Shown in pieces: positions 31,450 through 40,746 of a DNA stretch of 64,000 bases (its first letter is position 1; each line of letters starts with the position of its first letter). This DNA comes from Halieaceae bacterium (lineage in GTDB: Bacteria > Pseudomonadota > Gammaproteobacteria > Pseudomonadales > Halieaceae), in the NCBI GenBank assembly GCA_902613175.1, contig CACMGJ010000003.1, forward strand, positions 1 through 64,000. The letters are read 5' to 3'. Below the pieces are notes generated by a model. That model made no database searches. It was not told the origin of the DNA and saw only the letters and a program-made list of their open reading frames with translations. The translations under genes were made by a program, and so were the position numbers.

Positions 31450-33534
31450 ATGACTAAGCCAAAAGGAATTTCTTTCTCTCTCTCCAAGATCTTCATTAAA
31501 TCCAGCCTTGGTGCGCTCATCCTGTCGATGAGTACGCTCTCACTGGCCTCTGAGCCAGCACCCGCACTGGATGCTATGGATGTCTTTGAACTGGAGTGGG
31601 CCTCTGATCCGCAGGTAGCACCTGATGGCGATTCGGTGGTCTATGTCCGTCGATCGTTCGACGTCATGAGCGATGCGGCCAAAGCCACCCTTTGGCAGGT
31701 TGCTGCTGACGGTACTGACCACCGCCCACTGAACAGTAACTCACACCGAAGCACCTCCCCGCGCTGGTCTCCCGACGGAGACAGGGTCGCCTTTGTCTCG
31801 AGTGAAAGTGGCTCCAGTCAAATTCACGTCCAATGGATGGATACCGGACAGACATCGGTGGTGTCACATCTTCAGCAAAGCCCGTCAGATCTCACTTGGT
31901 CTCCTGATGGTCAATGGCTCGCATTTACCATGTCGGTCAAAGCATTAACCCAACCCATTGCCAAGCGCCGAAAGGCTCCAGAGGGCGCCGTGTGGGCCAA
32001 GCCGCCTGTTACCGTCACCACCACTCGTTACCAATATGATGGTCGTGGCATTGTCGATCCCGCCTACCGTCATGTGTTCGTGATTCCCGCCGACGGAGGC
32101 GCAGCGCGACAGCTGACATCCGGTGACTTCAATCACTACGGGCGACTTAGCTGGTCTATCGACAGTTCATCCATCTTTTTCTCCGCCGACCGGTCAGATG
32201 ATTGGGAGCTCAGAAGCACTGAAGCCGATATCTACTCGGTATCGCTATCCGACGGCGCGCTCACACAAATCACGAACCTGCCGGGCGCCGAGCGCTCACC
32301 CGCCGTATCGCCAAACGGCAAGCTGCTGGCCATCAGCTACGAGGAAAGTAGGCCGCTGGCCTTTACACCCGACCGCATTGCCACGGTCGATCTTTCCTCA
32401 AACGACGTTCGCATTCTCACGGAAGCGGTCGATGGCGATGCGCATAATATTTTGTGGCGAGCAGACAGCAAGGCACTTTACTTTGCCTTTGATGAACGCG
32501 GTGAGCGCTACATCAACGAGGTCAGCCTCAAGAAAGTGGTCACTCGCGTTGCTGCTGGATTAGGGGGTACAAGCGTGGGGCGCCCCTATCTTTCGGGTGG
32601 TTTCCATACAGCCGGTGGTGTCATTGCCTTTACGAAAGGAGAATCTGATCGACCAGCGGACATCGCCGTGGTGCGACGGAAGTCGCCCCGAGTCATTACC
32701 GCGCTCAACGATGATCTTCTCGACTACCGCTCGTTGGTTGAAGTCCATGAGATCGTCTACAACTCATCATTTGATGGCCAGGAGATCCAAGGCTGGTACA
32801 TCACACCGCCCGATTTCGATCCCTCCAAAAAGTACCCACTGATCCTCGAGATCCACGGGGGTCCCCACCTCGCTTACGGGCCTCATTTCTCAGCAGAGCT
32901 GCAGCTGATGGCCGCGGCCGGCTACATCGTATTTTATGACAACCATCGCGGCAGCCTCTCCTACGGAGAGGATTTCGCACTGCTTCTACAGTACAAATAC
33001 TCGAGTGAGGAAGATTTTGCTGACCATATGTCCGGCATCGATGCCTTGATCGAAAAAGGCATTGTGGACAGTGACAACCTGTTCATCGCCGGTGGCAGCG
33101 CGGGTGGCATCGCAACAGCCTATGCCATTGGCCTTACCGATCGTTTCAATGCAGCGGTTGCCGCAAAGCCCGTCATTAACTGGGTAAGTAAAACACTGAC
33201 CGCTGATTCTATGGTCGGCCAGATCTATCATCAGTTCCCCGGACCTCCGTGGGAGCACCTCGATCACTATTGGAAACGTTCACCGCTGTCTTTGGTAGGT
33301 AATGTCGTCACGCCTACGCTCTTGCTTACCGGTGAGGATGACCGGCGTACACCCATATCTGAGACCGAGCAGTTCTACCAGGCATTGCGACTGCGTGGTG
33401 TGGATTCGGCCATGGTTCGTCTTCCCGGTGCGTCGCATGGCATTGCGAGTAGGCCCTCGAGGCTCATCACCAAAGTGGATCATATTCTTGCCTGGTTTGA
33501 ACGCTATCGGAGCGACGAATCAAGCACCGAGTGA
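31450..33534 (+). CDS. Exported S9 family prolyl oligopeptidase-type peptidase
   Basis: A 694-residue serine peptidase with an N-terminal signal (about residues 1-33, LGALILSMSTLSLASEPA). Residues ~40-400 form a TolB-like beta-propeller (repeated SPDG motifs: RWSPDGDRVAF, TWSPDGQWLAF). The C-terminal alpha/beta-hydrolase domain has the nucleophile in GGSAGGIAT, the acid in TGEDDRRTP and the His in GASHGI. It should cut oligopeptides in the periplasm or outside. ATG 31450 fits the signal peptide; the open frame upstream has no role. It is divergent from the GH2 operon. Confidence 0.88.
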   Translation: MTKPKGISFSLSKIFIKSSLGALILSMSTLSLASEPAPALDAMDVFELEWASDPQVAPDGDSVVYVRRSFDVMSDAAKATLWQVAADGTDHRPLNSNSHRSTSPRWSPDGDRVAFVSSESGSSQIHVQWMDTGQTSVVSHLQQSPSDLTWSPDGQWLAFTMSVKALTQPIAKRRKAPEGAVWAKPPVTVTTTRYQYDGRGIVDPAYRHVFVIPADGGAARQLTSGDFNHYGRLSWSIDSSSIFFSADRSDDWELRSTEADIYSVSLSDGALTQITNLPGAERSPAVSPNGKLLAISYEESRPLAFTPDRIATVDLSSNDVRILTEAVDGDAHNILWRADSKALYFAFDERGERYINEVSLKKVVTRVAAGLGGTSVGRPYLSGGFHTAGGVIAFTKGESDRPADIAVVRRKSPRVITALNDDLLDYRSLVEVHEIVYNSSFDGQEIQGWYITPPDFDPSKKYPLILEIHGGPHLAYGPHFSAELQLMAAAGYIVFYDNHRGSLSYGEDFALLLQYKYSSEEDFADHMSGIDALIEKGIVDSDNLFIAGGSAGGIATAYAIGLTDRFNAAVAAKPVINWVSKTLTADSMVGQIYHQFPGPPWEHLDHYWKRSPLSLVGNVVTPTLLLTGEDDRRTPISETEQFYQALRLRGVDSAMVRLPGASHGIASRPSRLITKVDHILAWFERYRSDESSTE

Positions 33535-33613
33535 CCGAGATTTGGGTAATGCCGCACTTCTCCGTCCGTGAGAGAACGTCACGTGGGCCCGGGTCACCGC
33601 TGCAAATTCTGAC

Positions 33614-35161
33614 TCAATGTCCTGGGTTTTCTTGGGGCTCGTCAGATAGACCGACAAGCACTTCTGCGTACATCTCTATGGCATCAAAGAGATTCTTCAA
33701 TCGCAGATTCTCGTCGCGACCGTGCTGGTTGTTGTCATGATTCGCGACGGGAAGGATGACAATGGGGGTATCGAGATTGTCTTCAAACAAGTAAATAGGC
33801 AGAGATCCGCCCATGGTAGGTGTTATCAGCGTCTCCTGATCCCCAAGCCTATCCAGTATCACCTTCAAATCACCGACCACGTCGGCGTCAATGGATGTTC
33901 GGAACGAGCGATAACCACCCGGCCTGGGGACCATCTGCAAGTGCCGCTCTCGAGCACCATCAGTATCGGGACCCTCGGACGATACGGTCATACCCATCTT
34001 CTCAAAGTGGGCTCTTAAGGCGGCCAGTAATACCTCGGGCTTTTGACCGGGCACCAGCCGCAAATTGAGCGAGGCCTGCGCTGTAGGCTCGATAATATTT
34101 CGCGCCTCGGGACCGACGCCCCCGCCCGAGATACCACGAACCACGATCGCCGGCCGCATAATGGCCGCCTCGAGTCGTTCACCTGGTATCTCGTTATTGC
34201 CCAGACCGAGCTCGTGTTTCATCTGCGCATCGACCGATGGCATGACTGTGACTGCAGTCGCTTCCCGCGCGGAAACCGCTCTTACATCGTCGGAATAACC
34301 CTCGACGACAACACGCCCCTCATCATCCTTTAGCGACAGCAATAAGCGCATCAGGATCTCATTGGGATTGGGAGCCCAATTGCCGTAATGCCCTGAGTGC
34401 AAAGGACGATTTGGCCCAAACGTCGTAAGATCAACCGTCATGCTCCCCCGAACCCCCAGTACCAGCTGTCGACGTCCCGATTGATGCATGGGCCCATCGC
34501 AAAAGAGCATGACGTCGGCGACTAGATCACCGGCGATCTGATCAAGGACGCCTGCCAAGGTGGGGCTGCCCCGCTCTTCTTCACCATCGAGTATCAGTTT
34601 GACGGTGACATCGGGCATCTTATCCGCTGCCACCAAGGCATCAATGGCGGCCATCAAAGCAATCACTGGCGCTTTATCGTCCCCAGCAGAGCGCGCGACA
34701 ACACGCCATGAGGGGTCAAAAGCTTCCTGATCCCAAGATAAGATTTTCGCATCGGCTTTGAGCGGATTATCCGTCCAAAGTGTTGGCTCGAAGGGGGGCG
34801 ACGACCACTGACTGGGAATCACGGGCTGACCATCAAAGTGTGCGTAGACCAAGACCGTGGGAGCGTCATCCGACCCCGGCCGCTCGGCTACCACATAGGG
34901 TGCACCGCCGGCAGATACGACCTTAGAGGTAAACCCGCGGCGTCCTATGTAGGCCTCAATAAACGCCGCATTATCCATCATGTCGCTGACGTTGCTGGCA
35001 ACGTTGGGAATACTCAGAAACTCGCGGAAGTCAGAGATAATCCTGTCTGCTTCGGCTTGATGATGTTGACGGGCGATATCGGCGGGGCGCTCGGCTAATG
35101 CAGCGTGCGACGTCAACCCCAAAAGCACCAGCGCAGTCAAAATATTGCGTGCAATTCTCAT
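33614..35161 (-). CDS. Exported M20 family metallopeptidase
   Basis: A 515-residue zinc peptidase with signal peptide (MRIARNILTALVLLG to ALA). The M20 metal site is seen as VLVYAHFDGQPV (His, Asp), then the catalytic and binding Glu pair in DGEEERGSP, with the dimerisation lid in the middle. It probably trims dipeptides in the periplasm. ATG 35161 gives a proper signal peptide; TTG five codons upstream is less likely. It follows malonyl-CoA decarboxylase by 31 bp on the same strand, a likely shared transcript without an obvious shared role. Confidence 0.85.
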   Translation of the reverse strand: MRIARNILTALVLLGLTSHAALAERPADIARQHHQAEADRIISDFREFLSIPNVASNVSDMMDNAAFIEAYIGRRGFTSKVVSAGGAPYVVAERPGSDDAPTVLVYAHFDGQPVIPSQWSSPPFEPTLWTDNPLKADAKILSWDQEAFDPSWRVVARSAGDDKAPVIALMAAIDALVAADKMPDVTVKLILDGEEERGSPTLAGVLDQIAGDLVADVMLFCDGPMHQSGRRQLVLGVRGSMTVDLTTFGPNRPLHSGHYGNWAPNPNEILMRLLLSLKDDEGRVVVEGYSDDVRAVSAREATAVTVMPSVDAQMKHELGLGNNEIPGERLEAAIMRPAIVVRGISGGGVGPEARNIIEPTAQASLNLRLVPGQKPEVLLAALRAHFEKMGMTVSSEGPDTDGARERHLQMVPRPGGYRSFRTSIDADVVGDLKVILDRLGDQETLITPTMGGSLPIYLFEDNLDTPIVILPVANHDNNQHGRDENLRLKNLFDAIEMYAEVLVGLSDEPQENPGH

Positions 35162-35192
35162 AGCGAGCGACTCCAATGCATCCGTATTCGAA

Positions 35193-36524
35193 TCAGTTTA
35201 GCAATCGGCCAACATCGCGCGACGTTGCGACCTCACCTTGGTCAAAATAGCTGTCGTGATTCTCCTCGATGCTCCCAAGATCATAGAGGTAATTCACCAT
35301 GAGTCCCGCCGATTGTTCTAGACCCTTGTCGCTCAGATCTGCAGCCCAATGAATGGCATGAAGACTTGCGCCATTCCCCAAGTGAAAGCGTGCCACCGGA
35401 TCAAGAGCGAGATCGTTACGCCGCTCCTTCACTAGATACTGTGCACACAACGCCAACAGGTCGTGACGTCGCGCATCCGCTGTCTTGGCGGTGTCTGTCC
35501 TCGCCATCGATCGCATCTCTTCGAGATCGATACCCGACTCTTGTCTCGCAAGCCATCGGCAAAAACCGGGAATGGGTGAAAGCGTGACATAGCGCTTCAT
35601 CTTGGAATAACGCTTGCCGACCTCCTCCACCACCTGCTTGATCAAAAAGTTACCGAATGAAACGCCGGCTAAGCCCGGATGGCAGTTGCTGATGGAATAG
35701 AATACCACCGTATCGGGTGTACCTTCGGCATCGACATCTTTTGTTTGATCGATCAAGGGTCCGATAGCGTCAGGAATACCCTCGGTCAGCGCCACTTCCA
35801 CGAAAACTAAAGGATCATCGGGCATGGCCGGATGAAAGAAAGCAAAGCACATCCGATTGCCGCTAAGCCTTGCCCTCAAATCATTCCAGCCCTGGATAGC
35901 ATGCACCGATTCGTACTGGATAATTCGCTCGAGAATGGATGCCGGTGTATTCCAGTCAATCACCCGCAACTCGAGAAACCCTCGGTTGAACCACGAAATA
36001 AACTGATGCTTCAGATCGGTCTCCACCGCTTTGAGCTGGGGCAGATCACCCAGCTCCTGAATCATTGCCGCGCGCATTTTCACCAGAACTGGGGTAGCTT
36101 CAGGCGCCATGTTCATGCGGCGAAATAGCTTGATTCGCGGCGCCTCAGCGGCACGGGACAGAGCCGATAGATTCGCCTCTGTTGGATTGCGCTTATAGCC
36201 ATCTGCAGCAGCTAACACCGCCTCACTGTCGGCCGAAAAATCATCAGCTAAAGCTTCAAAAAAGAGCAGCCGGTTGGCGTCATCCAACGCTTGATAGTCC
36301 GCGACAACTTCATACGCCAAGGCCAGGCCAGATGCTTCGCCTCGGTGGTGGATGAGCTGCTTACTCTTTGCTAAAAGATCGCTGGAGGGAGCCTCGAGCG
36401 AATTTTGTCGCCGGCGGGCCAAAATATCGCGACCCGCACTGATTACTGAACTCAAAAGGCCCGACAAACCGCCAGTGGACGACTCTTGTCTGTCACTGCT
36501 GCGATGTTCTACCTCACTTCCCAT
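35193..36524 (-). CDS. matA: Malonyl-CoA decarboxylase
   Basis: A 443-residue enzyme that decarboxylates malonyl-CoA to acetyl-CoA. The N-terminal helical domain is followed by the acetyltransferase-like catalytic domain; the family mark FYSISNCHPGLAGVSFGNFL and the later TLSPIPGFCRWL segment are clear. Cytoplasmic by lack of a signal. No malonyl-CoA synthetase or malonate transporter lies nearby, so it may serve fatty-acid balance or degradation of odd compounds rather than a malonate operon. Symbol by family resemblance only. Confidence 0.88.
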   Translation of the reverse strand: MGSEVEHRSSDRQESSTGGLSGLLSSVISAGRDILARRRQNSLEAPSSDLLAKSKQLIHHRGEASGLALAYEVVADYQALDDANRLLFFEALADDFSADSEAVLAAADGYKRNPTEANLSALSRAAEAPRIKLFRRMNMAPEATPVLVKMRAAMIQELGDLPQLKAVETDLKHQFISWFNRGFLELRVIDWNTPASILERIIQYESVHAIQGWNDLRARLSGNRMCFAFFHPAMPDDPLVFVEVALTEGIPDAIGPLIDQTKDVDAEGTPDTVVFYSISNCHPGLAGVSFGNFLIKQVVEEVGKRYSKMKRYVTLSPIPGFCRWLARQESGIDLEEMRSMARTDTAKTADARRHDLLALCAQYLVKERRNDLALDPVARFHLGNGASLHAIHWAADLSDKGLEQSAGLMVNYLYDLGSIEENHDSYFDQGEVATSRDVGRLLN

Positions 36525-36757
36525 GGTTCATCACTCCAGCAAACCTGATTTCACTATACGCCCTTTGGAATTAACACAGCAATGTGACGATAAAGAGATC
36601 AAAACCTACACAGACAAGGTTCCCCTCCCTCAAAAAAGAGCGGCGTTATTGTTGTAAAACGTGTTTGCAGTTAGAAAACACCCGCCTCAAAAAAATGGCG
36701 CTTCCCGAAATAACAACTAGGCTACAGAGCACAACAACATAACCAAGAGGAAACACC

Positions 36758-37177
36758 ATGAAGCAACTAATAATCGGCATGATCGCAAGTCTGCTTTCAG
36801 TTGGCGCTCTTGCTGACCCGCTTGCACTTAAAAAACGTCAGCCAGATACCGCGATGAATGTCACCTCGCTCGAACTGGGCGACGATGAATCCGTCATCAA
36901 TGCCGAGGGCGATATGGGTGTTTATGGGCGTGTCTACGTCACATTCCGTTTGGCCTACGATGAGGGTAAACGGAGCGGCACGGTTTACGGCTAGGGACGG
37001 GGAGCGATGGGCAACGATATTGCCATCGGGAATTTCTCGGGACGTTGGGAAGTTATTGATGGGACGGTAACGATGCGTCATGTCGTGGCACTGAATGACG
37101 GCACGTTTAACCTCGATATCGTTACCTTTCGCCCCGTCGATAGGGAACTCATCATTAAGGCGTATGTTCTGAAATAG
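36758..37177 (+). pseudogene. Exported small protein interrupted by in-frame TAG
   Basis: ATG 36758 follows AAGAGGAAACACC, a good ribosome binding site. The product has a signal peptide (MKQLIIGMIASLLSVGALA, cut before DP). The frame stops at TAG 36992-36994 after YDEGKRSGTVYG, but reads on in the same frame for 60 more codons (GRGAMGNDIAIGNFSGRWEV onward to IIKAYVLK and TAG 37175-37177), with protein-like composition throughout. CAG to TAG by one transition would restore a 139-codon gene. It may be a nonsense mutation, a sequencing error or a readthrough codon. Family not recognised. First of four exported-protein genes in a row. Confidence 0.7.
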
Positions 37178-37228
37178 GCGTCTCTTCGAGCAATAACTCA
37201 GTAATAAATCGATATGGGGTAACACACC

Positions 37229-37696
37229 ATGCACACTAGAAAACTGACTGTTTTAATTGCTTTAACAATGCTCGCTGGTATGGCACAAGCAGATACACAG
37301 GCAGAGATACGCGATGTGGTAAAAGCCAATATCGCACACACCAATAAGACAATGACTCAAGATCCATCACGAATTTCCAAAGAGGGGTCCAAAGAATTTT
37401 TCTCGAGTGGCGGCCTGCTAAACACCCTCCAGAGAAATAGCGATACGTCCGACTTTGAATATTTTTCAGGGTCTGTGAAACACATCGAAGTTGTCGTGTT
37501 GGTAGAAGGACAAGCGGCAGTCGCTCACTATTACCAAGAAGCCGCGATGAAGCCTAAGGGGTTACCGGCAGTGCCCAACTACCGAACTCGGGTCACACAG
37601 GCATTTGTAAAAGAAGATGGGATGTGGCGGATAAAAGCCGCGCATTGGTCACCGTTACAGGGTGGTGCTGGTACGTCACAAACCGTTGTTAAGTAA
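37229..37696 (+). CDS. Exported NTF2-like (SnoaL-type) protein
   Basis: A 155-residue protein with a signal peptide (to about GMAQA) and an NTF2/SnoaL-like cone fold, seen from the helix start, the paired strands VEGQAAVAHYYQEAAM and the closing RVTQAFVKEDGMWRIKAAHW. Such folds bind small hydrophobic ligands or act as simple enzymes. It is in the periplasm. It lies 51 bp after the amber-interrupted gene and 14 bp before another exported NTF2-like protein; the cluster is probably one transcript. Function unknown. Confidence 0.7.
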   Translation: MHTRKLTVLIALTMLAGMAQADTQAEIRDVVKANIAHTNKTMTQDPSRISKEGSKEFFSSGGLLNTLQRNSDTSDFEYFSGSVKHIEVVVLVEGQAAVAHYYQEAAMKPKGLPAVPNYRTRVTQAFVKEDGMWRIKAAHWSPLQGGAGTSQTVVK

Positions 37697-37710
37697 GGGG
37701 GGCTTTTCCA

Positions 37711-38214
37711 GTGAGGCTCCCGTTTAGTCAACTTTTCGTGTGCCTGCTACTGACCAATCTTTGGGCAGTAGTAGCGCACGCTGAGATTAGTGAAAAAGAC
37801 ACCATCACAACGTTAGAAAGCTTTTTCTCTGCGTTATCTGTTGAAAACTATGGGAACGGTGATCTCGAAAAAATTGTTACTGACGACTTCGTTATTTTCG
37901 AGATGGGCCAACGCTTCACCCTGCCTGAGTTCAAGGAGTTTTTAGCCTCTGCCAACTATACAGATTGGGTCTCGACACGTTGGGTGCTCTCAAATCACAC
38001 CATCACGAGCGCGCAAGAGTCTTCGCATATTTTTTACCAGAATGACGGTGTGTTTATTTTCCCCAGCGCCGGTGACCCTGAGAAGCTATCAAAACAGCAA
38101 AACATGTGGCTTGAAAGCGCGCTGGTCGTAAAGGAAGGCGAAATTCTCAAATTGAAATTTCTACAATCTGAGAACGTCACGCGAGTAGAAACAGACCTTG
38201 ATGATGTAGATTAG
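37711..38214 (+). CDS. Exported NTF2-like protein
   Basis: A 167-residue protein beginning at GTG 37711 after AAGGGGGGC. The signal peptide runs to about VVAHA. The mature part resembles an NTF2-like fold: the initial ESFFSALSVENYGNGDLEKI helix and loop with DDFVIFEMG, then a strand region and closing LVVKEGEILKLKFLQ. It has no evident catalytic motif. Part of the exported-protein cluster. Confidence 0.65.
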   Translation: MRLPFSQLFVCLLLTNLWAVVAHAEISEKDTITTLESFFSALSVENYGNGDLEKIVTDDFVIFEMGQRFTLPEFKEFLASANYTDWVSTRWVLSNHTITSAQESSHIFYQNDGVFIFPSAGDPEKLSKQQNMWLESALVVKEGEILKLKFLQSENVTRVETDLDDVD

Positions 38215-38240
38215 GGTCTACGGAATTTTCGGGCACGATT

Positions 38241-39185
38241 ATGTTGCGACTACTTATCACTGCATGCCTTCTTTGGCCGACTTTGGTAATGGCTAGCCCC
38301 TATAAAATCACGGTCCTAGCAACAAATATTTCGGACTATGGTGGCCTAGGTGAGTGGAGCTTTTCTGCTGTTTTTGAGGGCGACGAGGAATCAGTTCTAT
38401 TCGACACCGGATTCAAAAGCGACACCGTACTTCACAATGTATTACACCTAGGCGTCGATTTATCTCGCACCGAGAAAGTCGTGCTGAGTCATTTCCACAG
38501 TGATCACACTGGTGGTTTGTTAGTACTCCGGGAACATTTTAGAGACAAGAATCCCAAAGCACTTAGCATCGTCTATGTCGCCCGTGGTTTTTTCGATCAG
38601 CGAAGAACAGGCAATGGCTCACTTGTAGGGCCAGGTGAATTTGAATCAGCTCAAGACTTTCGAGGTGCCTCAGAGGCTTTGGGTATCTCATTTGTCGAAA
38701 TAGATTCACCAACCGAGATTGCACCTAACTTATGGCTAACCGGTCCGGTACCGCGCTTAGTGGAGGCCTACAACGGCCCCGCAGGTCTTTTCATCGACGG
38801 ACCGGATGGCCCCAGCGAAGACATTATTATTGATGATCAGTCTCTGGGTTACCTTACTGATCGGGGTTGGCTTATGACCTCAGGCTGTGGACACTCGGGA
38901 CTGATCAACACAGGCAACGTTCTTCAATCGATTAAAAGAGAGCCGGTCTATTCGATTGTTGGCGGTTTTCACTTATGGCGAGCCAGTCAAGTAACACTGG
39001 ATAAGACGGCTTCTTGGCTGGAAAAGGCCGGTCTTGAGTTGATGATGGGCGGCCATTGCACCGGTATCGCAGCGGCAGAAAAGATTGCGAGTGCGTTAAG
39101 ACTTCCCCGATCCAACATCTCGCACGCAGCCGTCGGCTCAGTCATTACAAAAGACCTCAAATTTGTTCGCAGCTCCATTGAGTAA
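38241..39185 (+). CDS. Exported metallo-beta-lactamase-fold hydrolase
   Basis: A 314-residue MBL-fold protein with an N-terminal signal (to about VMAS). The metal motif HFHSDHTGG is intact, followed by the later ligands in SGCGHSGLIN and GGFHLW, an arrangement like the COG1237 group (relatives of the RibP-aminobenzene phosphate synthase of methanopterin synthesis). The exported form suggests a periplasmic hydrolase with unknown substrate. It closes the run of four exported proteins on the + strand, 26 bp after the previous stop. Confidence 0.82.
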   Translation: MLRLLITACLLWPTLVMASPYKITVLATNISDYGGLGEWSFSAVFEGDEESVLFDTGFKSDTVLHNVLHLGVDLSRTEKVVLSHFHSDHTGGLLVLREHFRDKNPKALSIVYVARGFFDQRRTGNGSLVGPGEFESAQDFRGASEALGISFVEIDSPTEIAPNLWLTGPVPRLVEAYNGPAGLFIDGPDGPSEDIIIDDQSLGYLTDRGWLMTSGCGHSGLINTGNVLQSIKREPVYSIVGGFHLWRASQVTLDKTASWLEKAGLELMMGGHCTGIAAAEKIASALRLPRSNISHAAVGSVITKDLKFVRSSIE

Positions 39186-39333
39186 GATTCAAGCCGCCTA
39201 CTCGCCGCTTAGAAATGGATAAAAAGTGTAAACAGCGAGCCCAAAGCTCTTTTGATGTGTGGGGCCAACCTTGTTCGATCATAAGCTACGTCATCGAGAG
39301 GTATAGTGGCCTCTCGCCAAGAGGAGTATTCCA

Positions 39334-40044
39334 GTGACAGATGTATCTAAAGCCAGACCCGCCAGCACCGTTGTCCTTTTGTGTGACACGGATAACGGAA
39401 TGGAAACGCTCATGCTCAAGCGCAACAAAGCGCTGATGTTTGCCGGTGGCTTATGGGTGTCCCCAGGAGGTGCGCTGGAGGAAGCTGACATTGAAGCTGC
39501 TGATGGCGATATCTCGAGAGCCGCTCGTATTGCTGCGGCCAGAGAAGCTGAGGAAGAATGCGGATTGAGGCCAGATACTGAAAACATGGTGCACCTCCGC
39601 CACTGGACGACACCTGTCGTTAAACCTAAGCGATTTGAGACCTGGATTTACGCGGCGCCGCTAGCTGAGGATGCGGACGTTGCCATTGACGGCAGCGAGA
39701 TTCATGACTTTGCCTGGATTCTTGTTAAGGACGCAGTGGCACAACATGAGGCAGGCGATTTTGGCATGCTGCCACCCACCTACATCACGCTGCTCAGCCT
39801 GTTGCGTTACGCCAAAACCGCCGATATGACCGCTGGTGAAAGCGTAATTCCGCCACCCTATGTTTTCCCCGTGTTTACCAAGGCAGAGGGCAAAATGGCC
39901 GTGCTGTTCCAGGGGGATGCGGGTTACGAAACGGGCGATGGTAGTGCTGCAGGTGCTCGGCACCGTGCCATCATGCAAGAGAAAGGGTGGGAATACGTTT
40001 ACAGCGACGTCGACGATACCTATCCACCCTTTGTCAGGAGTTGA
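39334..40044 (+). CDS. NUDIX hydrolase (NUDT19-like)
   Basis: A 236-residue hydrolase that splits nucleoside diphosphates linked to another group. The Nudix box is present in the expanded form: SPGGALEEADIEA, an insert, then AAAREAEEECGL with the REAxEECG core. CoA-type substrates are typical of the NUDT19/RppH-unlike group with this insertion, but this is an inference. It starts at GTG 39334 after AAGAGGAG. Cytoplasmic. Confidence 0.82.
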   Translation: MTDVSKARPASTVVLLCDTDNGMETLMLKRNKALMFAGGLWVSPGGALEEADIEAADGDISRAARIAAAREAEEECGLRPDTENMVHLRHWTTPVVKPKRFETWIYAAPLAEDADVAIDGSEIHDFAWILVKDAVAQHEAGDFGMLPPTYITLLSLLRYAKTADMTAGESVIPPPYVFPVFTKAEGKMAVLFQGDAGYETGDGSAAGARHRAIMQEKGWEYVYSDVDDTYPPFVRS

Positions 40045-40083
40045 GGCTGGAAGGAACTTCACTTGTAAGCAACCGAGGACGTT

Positions 40084-40407
40084 ATGGTTATGAGCCAGAA
40101 GCTTTCCCGAACGAACAGAACGAAGCGAGCCCTCCAAAAGGAGTGGGCGAAATACCTCAATCAGGTTAAAGGTATTTTGAAGTTCTATGGTTATGTGGGT
40201 CTTTTAGGCCTCGCCGCGTGGGCCTCTGGAGCGCTATTTCGTGGCATCACCCGAGGCCCGGACGTTGGTTCGTTAGAAAAACTCCTCGCCGGTGTGATGT
40301 TTGTCTTACCCTTGGCCGCTGCGGGCTGCTTCATCCTGATGCCTAGCGTAAGGGAACGCTTTTTTACGTCGATAAAACTGCACGTCAGAACGTTTCGTCG
40401 AAAGTAA
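40084..40407 (+). CDS. Unknown small membrane protein
   Basis: A 107-residue protein with a very basic N-terminus (KLSRTNRTKRALQKEW), two membrane segments (about residues 35-52 and 66-84) and a basic tail, which suggests both ends lie in the cytoplasm. GAGG precedes the start ATG 40084. It follows the NUDIX gene by 39 bp. I do not recognise a family. Confidence 0.6.
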   Translation: MVMSQKLSRTNRTKRALQKEWAKYLNQVKGILKFYGYVGLLGLAAWASGALFRGITRGPDVGSLEKLLAGVMFVLPLAAAGCFILMPSVRERFFTSIKLHVRTFRRK

Positions 40408-40746
40408 TACCCTGAGGGTAAAAGGCCGAGAGCAACAACGGTCAGCTTAGTTCGTCAGTCCCGGAAACCAACTCTCCTGGGCTGGTCTATTCATTACCAC
40501 ATCACCCCATCCAACCGATTCGCCAGCTCATCCATTGGTAATGGATTGTGATGGATTGAGTAGCCAGCTAGCAGGGAGACCTTTTTTGAAGATTTTTACC
40601 TGCCAAGCGTTTAGGATGCCGGCGCGAGCAAAAGGGGTGGCACTCCAGCTATCCGCCAGTTGATTACTTTGGAAAATACGCGGGTAACACGCGACCAAAA
40701 GCCAGTTTCGCTCGTATGAGTAGACTTCGAGGACGAACACGACACT
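40408..40746. other. Intergenic region with a possible divergent short frame
   Basis: A 339-bp gap. On the minus strand a frame from GTG 40740 to stop 40528 gives about 70 residues with protein-like stretches (YSYERNWLLVACYPRIF, ARAGILNAWQVKIFKKGLP). I see no clear ribosome binding site. It could be a small gene, a remnant or chance; otherwise the gap holds the promoter of the hydrolase gene. Confidence 0.3.

Noticed and set aside
36797..37234. Minus-strand frame opposite the amber-interrupted gene
   Set aside because: The + strand frame has a signal peptide and a good ribosome binding site; the minus frame has neither.
39661..40137. Minus-strand frame opposite the NUDIX gene
   Set aside because: Shadow of a well-supported NUDIX gene.
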